DNA of 9,138 bases from an uncultured Eubacteriales bacterium (GCA_900556535.1 USPI01000045.1:1-9138); one strand, 5' to 3'. Shown: positions 1 to 6,040, counted from the stretch's first letter. Numbers and translations: made by a program. The notes: generated by a model not told the origin, from the sequence alone.

Positions 1-1239
1 CTGGCGGCTCTCATGACCGGGCTTACCGGAATAACGGACGGCATCATGCCCGTGGGCGAAGTGCGGGACGGCTACGCGCGCTTTAAGGGCACTCTCGACA
101 CCCTCGAGGAAAATGAAAAGGCGCTCGCGGACGGCAAGGCTCAATATGACGAGAAGAAGGCCGCCTATGACGAGAAAAAGTCGGCATACGACGAAAAGAG
201 CGCGCAGTACGACGAGGCAAACGCCGAATATAACGAAAGCGTTCTCAGCTACAATCAGCAGCTTCTTGCATACAGCGTGGGCAAAAACGCGCTCGGCAGC
301 TCGGCGGGCAGCGCTCTCGGTCAGGGCCGCAGCCAGCTCGACTCGAGCTGGGAGGCATATAATAACGGCACGGCGGCGCTCGAAACGGGTAAGGCCGAGT
401 TTGAGGCGAAAAAGCAGGAATACGAAAAGGGCAAGGCCGCCTATGAGCAGCTTTTGAGCTCCATTTCCGCGCTTGAGGATAAATATATCCCGCACAAGCT
501 CGCGCTCAAAATAGTCGGCGCAAAGCTCGGCATAAACCTCACCGACGAATATCTTGCGCAGATGAAGTCGCAGCTTGACGCAGCCGAAGGCATGATCGCT
601 CAGGGTGAAAAGCAGATGAGCGATGCGCAGGCTCAGCTCGACGCGGCTCATTCCGAGCTCCAAAAGGGCGAGGCTGGCTATTCTCAGGCGCAGCAGCAGC
701 TTAAAAGTGCCGAGGCTCGGCTCGGCTCGATGAAGTCCGAGATAGACGCAGGCCCCGCGCAGCTTGATGCCGACGGCAAGGCGCTGAGTGAGTTAAAGTC
801 AGAGCTTGACGCGGAAAAGGAAGAGCTCGACGCGGCGGCTGAGGAATTATCCGCCTATGAGGACGTCGAAAAGAAGGCGGAGCGAACCCGCGAAACGCTC
901 ATAGACGAGGGCTACGGCAGCTCCGAGAGCACGACGGCGGAGCTTTTGTCGGCAGCGCGTGAGCACGAGGGCGCACTCCGCGGTGTGTATCTCAAGGCGC
1001 TTTTGTCCTTCATAACGACCTACGCCGCGCACCTTCTTTCCGTTGCGGCGGCAGCGGCAGCGCTCATAATGCTCGCAAAGAAGGATACCCGCGCGGGCAA
1101 GCTCGCCCTCGCAGGCGCGATACTCGGCGCAGTGAGCGTCATCGCGTCCCTCGTTTACGGCACGGTCGATACCCTCGCCTTCGCGGCGGCAGTGCTCTCC
1201 CTCGTGGGCGTGAGCCTCATAAAAACCGAAGAAGCATAA
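1..1239 (+). CDS. Partial heptad-repeat coiled-coil membrane protein of unknown function (5' end outside window)
   Basis: The reading frame is open to the left edge (codons for L-A-A-L precede the first ATG at 13), so the true start probably lies outside the window; the segment before residue 20 looks like the end of a membrane helix. I do not recognise the family. Counting from the ATG at 13, residues 45-93 form seven heptads with a Tyr or matching position every seven residues (YDEKKAA, YDEKKSA and so on). A second heptad stretch follows at about 115-150. A short segment (about 155-185, containing DKYIPHKL) breaks the pattern, and a long Leu/Ile/Met-register coiled coil runs from about 186 to 283 (QLDAAEG, QLDAAHS, ELDAEKE). 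The C-terminus has three hydrophobic helices at about nt 1000-1071, 1102-1164 and 1171-1218, then a short charged tail. The design resembles membrane proteins with large coiled-coil loops, such as YhgE/Pip-like proteins or coiled-coil FtsX- and MMPL-type permeases, but no catalytic motif is visible. The gene ends just before a shared terminator. Confidence 0.8.
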   Translation: MAALMTGLTGITDGIMPVGEVRDGYARFKGTLDTLEENEKALADGKAQYDEKKAAYDEKKSAYDEKSAQYDEANAEYNESVLSYNQQLLAYSVGKNALGSSAGSALGQGRSQLDSSWEAYNNGTAALETGKAEFEAKKQEYEKGKAAYEQLLSSISALEDKYIPHKLALKIVGAKLGINLTDEYLAQMKSQLDAAEGMIAQGEKQMSDAQAQLDAAHSELQKGEAGYSQAQQQLKSAEARLGSMKSEIDAGPAQLDADGKALSELKSELDAEKEELDAAAEELSAYEDVEKKAERTRETLIDEGYGSSESTTAELLSAAREHEGALRGVYLKALLSFITTYAAHLLSVAAAAAALIMLAKKDTRAGKLALAGAILGAVSVIASLVYGTVDTLAFAAAVLSLVGVSLIKTEEA

Positions 1240-1241
1240 TG

Positions 1242-1273
1242 AAAAACTCAGGCTCCTCAGAGCCTGAGTTTTT
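1242..1273. terminator. Bidirectional intrinsic terminator
   Basis: A perfect inverted repeat: AAAAACTCAGGCTC at 1242-1255 pairs with 1260-1273 around a CTCA loop. The A-run on one side and T-run on the other let it terminate both the + strand coiled-coil gene (stop at 1239) and the - strand nucleotidyltransferase operon (stop at 1283). Confidence 0.92.
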
Positions 1274-1282
1274 GTATTTAAT

Positions 1283-2191
1283 TCAATCCCACAGCTTTGC
1301 GGGATATACGCCGCGCGCCTTCATGTCGGCTATCGCGTTTTTAACGGAATCGAGATCCTCGCGGTAGGTCATGCCGTACCACGTTTCATTGCAGTCGAGT
1401 ATGCGCACGCTCGCCTTTTTCTCCTCAAGCTGCTCGTTTGCGACAAAGGGCAGGAAATACTCACACTTCAAGGGGTTTACGGGCAGGTTTTTGTCCAAAA
1501 ACGCCGGAAAGCGGGCATACAGCTCGTCGAGCATCATGGTCGAAAAGCCCCAGAAATTCATGGACACCGTCGCATCGCCCGACAGCGGAACGAAATTCAC
1601 GCCGTCCTCGGTGTATGCCGCGTCGTTACCGCGCTTTTCGATGTGCGTGCGCTCGGTTATGTCGGCAAGACAGCCGTTTTCAACGTCGCACACGCCGCGC
1701 GCGACCGAGCCGTTCTCGGTGACGGTATTGCGCAGCTTATAGCCCACCATGGCGTACTCGCCCGGCTCGTGCTCGGCGCTGAGAAAATCATATATCGCCT
1801 TGTATGCGCCCGCGCCGTAGAAATCATCGGCGTTTATGACCGCAAAGGGACCGTCCACTACACCGCGGCAGCACATTACGGCGTGACCCGTGCCCCAAGG
1901 CTTTTCGCGCCCCGCCGGCACGGTGTAGCCCTCGGGCAGGACGTCAAGCTGCTGGTAGACGTACTTGACGTCAAAGTACTTTTCCATGCGCTGTCCCACC
2001 GCGGCCTTGAAGCTGTCGGCTATTTCGTGCTTTATGATAAACGCGATCTTGCGAAAGCCCGCTCTGTATGCGTCAAAAAGCGAAAAGTCGATTATCGCGT
2101 GACCTTCGTCGTCAACGGCGGTTATTTGCTTTAAGCCGCCGAATCTGCTGCCCATGCCGGCAGCCATTATAACAAGCGTAGGCTCTCTCAT
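1283..2191 (-). CDS. Nucleotidyltransferase family protein (sugar-phosphate NTP transferase fold)
   Basis: This 302-residue protein has the N-terminal signature of nucleotide-sugar pyrophosphorylases: GMGSRFGG with a following Lys (residues 12-21, MAAG.GSR..G..K) for the nucleoside triphosphate, PWGTGHAV at 98-105, and INADDFYG at 119-126, whose Asp122/Asp123 are the expected metal- and nucleotide-binding acids. The family transfers NMP from an NTP to a sugar phosphate or similar alcohol phosphate; the substrate cannot be read from the sequence. The protein is soluble, with no signal peptide. The longest frame begins at a TTG at 2206, but that start overlaps the upstream gene; the ATG at 2191 lies one base after that gene's TGA, with a weak GGCGG eight bases ahead, and gives the normal family N-terminus. 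It is the last gene of a likely operon with the two genes upstream, so translation is probably coupled. The 3' end reaches the terminator at 1242-1273. Confidence 0.88.
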   Translation of the reverse strand: MREPTLVIMAAGMGSRFGGLKQITAVDDEGHAIIDFSLFDAYRAGFRKIAFIIKHEIADSFKAAVGQRMEKYFDVKYVYQQLDVLPEGYTVPAGREKPWGTGHAVMCCRGVVDGPFAVINADDFYGAGAYKAIYDFLSAEHEPGEYAMVGYKLRNTVTENGSVARGVCDVENGCLADITERTHIEKRGNDAAYTEDGVNFVPLSGDATVSMNFWGFSTMMLDELYARFPAFLDKNLPVNPLKCEYFLPFVANEQLEEKKASVRILDCNETWYGMTYREDLDSVKNAIADMKARGVYPAKLWD

Positions 2192-2192
2192 A

Positions 2193-2546
2193 TCACTTAC
2201 CGCCAAGGTCTATCTCGTTTATTCCCATTGCCACGGAGATGGCGCGGATAGCCTCGAAGGTCTTATCCTGCGCGATCGGCATGGATGCCTCCATCGCCTC
2301 CTCGGTGAATTCGCTCACCTCGTCGGGAAGCTTGACGACGGTCTCGGTTATTATATTGAACACGAAGTACTTTTCCTCGGGGTCTGCGATCTTAATGGTC
2401 AGATACAGGAACGCAAAGCCCGACCACTCCTCGGGCAGCTTGACGGAGACCTTGCCGGTCTGGTTGAGCTGAAGCTCCGCGCCCATGCCCGTGTCGAGCA
2501 TGGTGTTGAGCTTTACGGTTTTGAAATCAACAAATTCTACGTTCAT
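2193..2546 (-). CDS. Small conserved-looking protein, possibly SecB-like fold
   Basis: A 117-residue protein that starts at an ATG with a good Shine-Dalgarno (CGAGGAG, seven bases upstream). It is acidic, with no signal peptide, membrane segment or metal-binding motif. The N-terminal half alternates hydrophobic and polar residues as expected for beta strands (VEFVDFKTVKL, AELQL, KVSVKL, YLTIKI, YFVFNI). The C-terminal part is helical and ends TFEAIRAISVAMGINEIDLG. This order (strand-rich half, an acidic helix, then a helix ending in a short G-x-x-x-I-x-L tail) recalls SecB and SecB-like export chaperones (for example DUF1149 proteins), whose C-terminus reads like 'PYxRexIsxLxxxxGxPxLxL'. That is a pattern-level judgement, not an established homology. 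It sits 34 bp after the Crp/Fnr gene and one base before the nucleotidyltransferase start, so all three are probably co-transcribed. The gene is well supported; the function is open. Confidence 0.85.
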   Translation of the reverse strand: MNVEFVDFKTVKLNTMLDTGMGAELQLNQTGKVSVKLPEEWSGFAFLYLTIKIADPEEKYFVFNIITETVVKLPDEVSEFTEEAMEASMPIAQDKTFEAIRAISVAMGINEIDLGGK

Positions 2547-2580
2547 TTTTATTCTCCTCGTTTGCTTTTTCGTTTTTTTA

Positions 2581-3234
2581 TTACATCGTGAGAAGGCTTA
2601 TCTGCCGTCCCCGTGAGCTTATGAGCCCCTCCTCGCGCATGAGCCGCAGCTCGCGCATGAGGCTCGTTCTGTCCACGCAAAGGTAGTTTGCAAGCTGCGA
2701 AAGACTCAGCTCCGTTTCAAAGCTCGAGCTGCCCGTCTTTTCCGCAAGATACTCAAAATAGCTCAGCAGCTTTTGGCGCACGGTCTTTTTGCTTATCATA
2801 TTGATGCGCAGCGCCATCATCTGTGCCTTTTTCGCCGAAAGCGCGAAAAGATTTTTCGTTATCTTCGTGTGGTGCTCGCAGGCGTTGGGGCAGCGTCCGT
2901 ATACGGCGCTCATCTTGAAAAACATGACGCTGCAATCCGAATCCGCCTCCGCGACATAGCCCAGGCCGCTGTACGGCATGGTGAACACCTCGCCGAATAT
3001 ATCGTTCTCGCCGTAGTTTTCCAGCAGCGTATATTCGCCCTCGCTGTCAACGCAGTAAAGATGCGCCTTGCCGGATATGAGCACGCACAGGCTCTTTATC
3101 TCCGGCTCGAACACAAGTATCGTATCGCCCTTTTTGAATTTTCGCACCTCAGGACGAAAGCAGCACATCATGGCGTCAATGCTGCTGCAGCTCACGCCCT
3201 TAAATAGCTCGACATTCTGAAGTTCCACAGTCAC
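2581..3234 (-). CDS. Crp/Fnr-family transcriptional regulator
   Basis: 217 residues, the usual length for the family. Residues 9-105 form a cyclic-nucleotide-binding-type beta barrel (KKGDTILVFEPEIKSLCVLISG; then YGENDIFGEV at 74-83). A long dimerisation helix follows (about 108-145), then a winged helix-turn-helix at about 152-214. The recognition segment VDRTSLMRELRLMREEGLI keeps two Arg (R189 and R194) at the spacing of CRP Arg180/Arg185, but has Thr190 where CRP has Glu181. Barrel residues do not match the cAMP-binding set of E. coli CRP, so cAMP is not implied. Cysteines are numerous: C115 and C119 form a CX3C motif beside H121/H122 at the hinge, which might sense redox state or hold a cofactor; this is inference. 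The start is GTG at 3234 with AAAGGAG close upstream; a second GTG at 3228 is also possible. It is the first gene of a three-gene operon, divergent from the flavodiiron gene. Confidence 0.93.
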   Translation of the reverse strand: MTVELQNVELFKGVSCSSIDAMMCCFRPEVRKFKKGDTILVFEPEIKSLCVLISGKAHLYCVDSEGEYTLLENYGENDIFGEVFTMPYSGLGYVAEADSDCSVMFFKMSAVYGRCPNACEHHTKITKNLFALSAKKAQMMALRINMISKKTVRQKLLSYFEYLAEKTGSSSFETELSLSQLANYLCVDRTSLMRELRLMREEGLISSRGRQISLLTM

Positions 3235-3264
3235 CGCTCTCCTTTGCCGTCGAATTTTTTGATA

Positions 3265-3273
3265 ATTATATCA
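3265..3273 (-). promoter_or_regulatory. Extended -10 promoter of the Crp/Fnr operon
   Basis: On the minus strand the sequence TGATATAAT gives a perfect -10 (TATAAT at 3270-3265) with the TG of an extended -10. No good -35 exists at 16-18 bp. The 16-bp palindrome occupies the place where the -35 would be, which suggests that the promoter is controlled from it. The start of transcription would be near 3258, about 24 bases ahead of the GTG. Confidence 0.7.
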
Positions 3274-3279
3274 CATCGT

Positions 3280-3295
3280 TGTGGTATATACCACA
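3280..3295. promoter_or_regulatory. CRP-type palindromic operator
   Basis: TGTGGTATATACCACA is a perfect 16-bp palindrome with the architecture TGTGG-N6-CCACA, the same geometry as the classical CRP site TGTGA-N6-TCACA. It lies between the divergent Crp/Fnr and flavodiiron genes. Its centre (3287.5) is about 30 bp upstream of the predicted regulator start point, where binding would repress. It is about 41.5 bp upstream of a start point set by the TAAAAT at 3317-3322, the class II activation position. Binding by the neighbouring regulator is inference. An alternative is that TGTGG plus TATATA, read in both directions, is a symmetric extended -10. Confidence 0.75.
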
Positions 3296-3316
3296 GCTTT
3301 TTGCATAAAATTCCGT

Positions 3317-3322
3317 TAAAAT
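3317..3322 (+). promoter_or_regulatory. Candidate -10 of the flavodiiron gene
   Basis: TAAAAT with no recognisable -35 at 16-18 bp, as expected for a promoter that depends on an activator. The start point would fall near 3329. The region is very A/T-rich, and another TAAAAT at 3306-3311 cannot be excluded. Confidence 0.4.
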
Positions 3323-3341
3323 AAAAATATAAACACTAATT

Positions 3342-3348
3342 GGGGAGG
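3342..3348 (+). promoter_or_regulatory. Shine-Dalgarno that fixes the flavodiiron start
   Basis: GGGGAGG lies six bases before the ATG at 3355. The longer open frame would start at the TTG at 3340, whose last base is the first base of this site, so that start is not credible. Confidence 0.9.
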
Positions 3349-3354
3349 TTTACT

Positions 3355-5355
3355 ATGTACTGCACAAGAAAAGTAACGGATGATTTGACCTGGGTCGGCG
3401 CCGATGACCGCCGCCTTGCCTGCTTCGAGGGCGTTTACGGCGTGCCCGACGGCGTTTCGTACAACTCTTATCTGCTTCAGGATGAAAAGACAGTGCTGTT
3501 TGACACGGTGGACAAGGCCGTGAGCCGCACCTTCTTCGAAAATCTCGCGCACGCGCTTGACGGACGCAGCCTCGACTATCTCGTCATCTCTCACATGGAG
3601 CCCGACCACGCGGCCACCGTTGAGGAGCTGACGCTGCGCTACCCCGAGGTCACCGTCGTCTGCAACGCGAAGATAAAGACCATGCTCGGTCAGTTCTTCA
3701 CGCTTTCGGAGTCTCTCAAGTATCACATCGTTGCCGAGGGCGACAAGTTCTCCTCCGGCAAGCACGAATTCACCTTCGTCATGGCACCCATGGTGCACTG
3801 GCCCGAGGTCATGATGACCTACGACCTGACCGACAAGATCCTCTTCTCCGCCGACGCCTTCGGCACCTTCGGCGCACTGAACGGACACCTGTTCAACGAC
3901 GAGGTGGACTTCTTCGCCGATTACGTTGACGAGGCAAGACGCTACTACACGAACATCGTCGGCAAGTACGGCGCTCAGGTGCAGTCCGTGCTCAAGAAAG
4001 CGGCGGGGCTCGAGCTCAACTACGTCTGCCCGCTCCACGGCTTCGTCTGGCGCAGCCACTTCGGCGATTTCCTTGAGAAGTATCTCAAGTGGAGCTCCTA
4101 CACTCCCGAGGTTAGCGGCGTCATGATCGCCTACGCCTCCGTTTACGGCCACACCGAGAACACCGTGAACATTCTCGCCTGCAAGCTCGTAGAGCGCGGC
4201 GTCAAGGTCAAGGTCTACGACACCTCGGTCACGCCTGCCTCGTATATAGTCTCCGACGCATTCAGATACAGCCACCTCGTGTTTGCCTCGACTACCTATA
4301 ACGCCGGCATTTTCGTCACGATGGAAAATCTCGTGAACGACATAGTCAACCACAATCTGCAAAACCGCAGGATCGCCATTCTCGAAAACGGCTCGTGGGC
4401 GGCTACGAGCGGCAAGCTCATGAAGGATCAGCTCTCCAAACTGCGCGGCACGCAGTTCATAGGCGAGACCGTCTCGCTCAAGTCCGACATAACGAATGCT
4501 CAGCTCGACGAGCTCGACGCACTTGCCGACGCAATAGCCGAGCAGCTCGTCCCCGCGCTTCCCGTCATCGCGCCCGAGCAGTCCGTGCCTGCGGCTCTCG
4601 ACGTTGACAACAACGTTTTCAGCAAGTTCAGCTACGGCGTTGAGGTGCTCACCACAAACGTCGGCGGCAAGGACTACGGCTGCATCATAAACACCGCAGG
4701 TCAGGTCGCGGCTGGCGATCCTAAGAAGATAACCATCTCCGTCATCAAGAAGAACAACACCTGCGACATGGTCGCAAAGGCGGGCAAGTTCAACATCTCC
4801 ATCCTCACCGAGGAGGCGCCCTACTCGCTGTTCCAGCACTTCGGCTTCCAGAGCGGACGCGATGTTGATAAGTTTGCCGATTTTAACGACACAGAGCGCA
4901 CGGCAAACGGCATTGCCTACGTCACGAAGCACACTAACGCCGTACTCTCGTGCGAGGTCGTCGAGGTCGTTGACGTTGAAACTCAGGTGCTGTACGTTGC
5001 AAACGTCGTTGAGGCGAAGGTCCTCTCGGACGAGCGCAGCTGCACGTATTCCTACTATCACGCTCACATCAAGCCCAAGAAGAATCCCGCTCCCGAGCAG
5101 GGCGAGGGCTACGTCTGCAAGGTCTGCGGCTACTTCCACGAGGGAAGCGAGCTGCCCGACGATTTCGTCTGCCCGCTGTGCAAGCACGGCAAGGAGGACT
5201 TCGAGCACGTCGTTCCCGAGGTCAAGGAGCCTGTCAAGGGCTACGTCTGCACCGTGTGCGACCACTTCGTCGAATGCGACGGCGAGCTGCCCGACGACTT
5301 TGTCTGCCCCATCTGCCACCACGGCAAGGAGGACTTCGAGCCTGCCGTCAGATAA
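3355..5355 (+). CDS. fprA: Flavodiiron protein fused to flavin-reductase-like and tandem rubredoxin domains (FprA-Hrb type fusion)
   Basis: A 666-residue cytoplasmic protein with four kinds of module. Residues 1-250 are the metallo-beta-lactamase-like diiron domain with all expected ligands: H80-x-E82-x-D84-H85 (in SHMEPDHA), H148, D167 and H228. Residues 255-400 are a flavodoxin-like FMN domain (YASVYGHTENT loop at 260-270). Residues 419-570 are a flavin-reductase-like FMN domain (FSYGVEVLTTNVGGKDYGC). Residues 585-617 and 629-662 are two short rubredoxin domains with CX2C pairs at C588/C591-C606/C609 and C632/C635-C651/C654. Flavodiiron proteins reduce O2 to water or NO to N2O. In Moorella the partner Hrb is itself a flavin reductase-rubredoxin protein that passes NADH electrons to FprA, so this chain could be a self-contained NADH:O2/NO reductase (inference). 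The class is larger than the roughly 400-residue core enzyme. The start is ATG 3355 with a strong GGGGAGG. It is monocistronic, divergent from a Crp/Fnr gene, and ends at a terminator. Confidence 0.95.
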   Translation: MYCTRKVTDDLTWVGADDRRLACFEGVYGVPDGVSYNSYLLQDEKTVLFDTVDKAVSRTFFENLAHALDGRSLDYLVISHMEPDHAATVEELTLRYPEVTVVCNAKIKTMLGQFFTLSESLKYHIVAEGDKFSSGKHEFTFVMAPMVHWPEVMMTYDLTDKILFSADAFGTFGALNGHLFNDEVDFFADYVDEARRYYTNIVGKYGAQVQSVLKKAAGLELNYVCPLHGFVWRSHFGDFLEKYLKWSSYTPEVSGVMIAYASVYGHTENTVNILACKLVERGVKVKVYDTSVTPASYIVSDAFRYSHLVFASTTYNAGIFVTMENLVNDIVNHNLQNRRIAILENGSWAATSGKLMKDQLSKLRGTQFIGETVSLKSDITNAQLDELDALADAIAEQLVPALPVIAPEQSVPAALDVDNNVFSKFSYGVEVLTTNVGGKDYGCIINTAGQVAAGDPKKITISVIKKNNTCDMVAKAGKFNISILTEEAPYSLFQHFGFQSGRDVDKFADFNDTERTANGIAYVTKHTNAVLSCEVVEVVDVETQVLYVANVVEAKVLSDERSCTYSYYHAHIKPKKNPAPEQGEGYVCKVCGYFHEGSELPDDFVCPLCKHGKEDFEHVVPEVKEPVKGYVCTVCDHFVECDGELPDDFVCPICHHGKEDFEPAVR

Positions 5356-5365
5356 ACAAAGCGCA

Positions 5366-5395
5366 AAAAAGCTCAGGCCGCGGCCTGAGCTTTTT
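5366..5395. terminator. Bidirectional intrinsic terminator
   Basis: AAAAAGCTCAGGCC at 5366-5379 is the reverse complement of 5382-5395, closing a tight GC-rich stem with a CGCG tip, with A-run and T-run flanks. It serves the flavodiiron gene (+, stop at 5355) and pssA (-, stop at 5407). Its stem shares CTCAGGC with the terminator at 1242-1273. Confidence 0.92.
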
Positions 5396-5406
5396 GTTTT
5401 GAAGCG

Positions 5407-6024
5407 TTATCTGAATATGAGAATGAGCGCCGTGAAAATGATGCCGAGCACGAGCATGACGGCAAGCCCCGTTTTACCGGGCTTTTTCACCTGCACGGGC
5501 ACGATGAACATCGCGCCGTTAACGAGCAGCAGCAGCGTATATGCCACGGGCATCGCACCGCCCAAAAGTCCGCGGAAGCAGTACAGCAGCGGTACGGACA
5601 GCGCCGACGAGGTTATCGGCACGCCGAGATAATGCTTGCGCTTTTCGTTCGTCTGCTGCTGGCGGGTCTCCTCGGTGACGTTATAATACGCAAGGCGGAT
5701 AAGTCCCGCGAGGGCAAACAGCGCCATTATTGCGATCTGCCACCACGCATTTGCGCCGAGTCCCACGCCGATAGCCACAGGCAGCACGCCGAAGCAGACG
5801 ACGTCGCTGAGCGAATCGAGCTGGATGCCGAAGCGCTTTTCCTCATCGGTGCGGTCTTTTTTCGTTCTTGCGACGATGCCGTCGAACATATCGCAAAAGC
5901 CCGAGACCATCAGGCATATGATCGCCGCGGTTATCTGACCGGTCACGGCAAAGCCGACGCCGACCGTCGAGGAGAGCATTCCTATGAAGGTCAGCCAGAC
6001 CGTGTAATTATAAAATCCTATCAA
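5407..6024 (-). CDS. pssA: CDP-diacylglycerol-serine O-phosphatidyltransferase
   Basis: 205 residues, an integral membrane enzyme that joins serine to CDP-diacylglycerol to make phosphatidylserine, the precursor of phosphatidylethanolamine. The CDP-alcohol phosphatidyltransferase signature is complete: D45-x2-D48-G49-x2-A52-R53, then G66-x3-D70-x3-D74. The linker between R53 and G66 is 12 residues rather than the textbook 8; a longer charged linker of this kind (TKKDRTDEEKRF) followed by FGIQLDSLSD is, as far as I recall, usual for clostridial PssA. About six hydrophobic helices are visible (about 9-27, 31-50, 75-91, 94-113, 140-158 and 165-203). The C-terminus ends in a long hydrophobic helix. 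The N-terminus MIGFYNYTVWLT fits the family, so TTG at 6024 is the best start, although its Shine-Dalgarno (GGAG at 6037-6040) is 12 bases away. An in-frame ATG-TAA lies just upstream. The gene is monocistronic and divergent from the cysteine desulfidase gene. Confidence 0.93.
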   Translation of the reverse strand: MIGFYNYTVWLTFIGMLSSTVGVGFAVTGQITAAIICLMVSGFCDMFDGIVARTKKDRTDEEKRFGIQLDSLSDVVCFGVLPVAIGVGLGANAWWQIAIMALFALAGLIRLAYYNVTEETRQQQTNEKRKHYLGVPITSSALSVPLLYCFRGLLGGAMPVAYTLLLLVNGAMFIVPVQVKKPGKTGLAVMLVLGIIFTALILIFR

Positions 6025-6030
6025 TTTAAT

Positions 6031-6040
6031 TTACATCTCC
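6031..6040 (-). promoter_or_regulatory. GGAG plus ATG-TAA start-stop in the pssA leader
   Basis: On the minus strand GGAG (6040-6037) is followed at once by ATG (6036-6034) and TAA (6033-6031). These are in frame with pssA, whose next possible starts are ATT at 6030 and TTG at 6024. The stop rules out the ATG as the pssA start. ATT at 6030 has the better spacing (6 bases) but is a very rare start codon; TTG has 12. Confidence 0.6.

Noticed and set aside
145..291. Tandem DNA repeat or CRISPR-like array from the 21-base periodicity
   Set aside because: The units are in frame, encode heptads and differ in codons; no conserved repeat with unique spacers exists.
1643..2134. 163-codon plus-strand frame within the nucleotidyltransferase gene
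   Set aside because: It lies inside a well-supported minus-strand gene and its translation has no recognisable motifs.
2154..2591. 145-codon plus-strand frame opposite the small SecB-like gene
   Set aside because: It spans the start of one gene and all of another on the minus strand; the minus-strand genes have ribosome sites and family-like sequence.
3280..3295. Rex, FNR or other redox-repressor operator in place of a CRP-type site
   Set aside because: Rex sites (TTGTTAA-type) and FNR sites (TTGAT-N4-ATCAA) do not match; TGTGG-N6-CCACA fits the CRP geometry best.
3340..3354. TTG start for the flavodiiron protein
   Set aside because: It overlaps the Shine-Dalgarno of the ATG at 3355.
3316..5322. 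668-codon open frame on the minus strand opposite the flavodiiron gene
   Set aside because: The plus-strand frame encodes a complete, motif-rich enzyme with a strong ribosome site. The antisense translation is low-complexity (Val/Leu/Ala/Asp/Glu-rich) and results from GC-rich codon bias.
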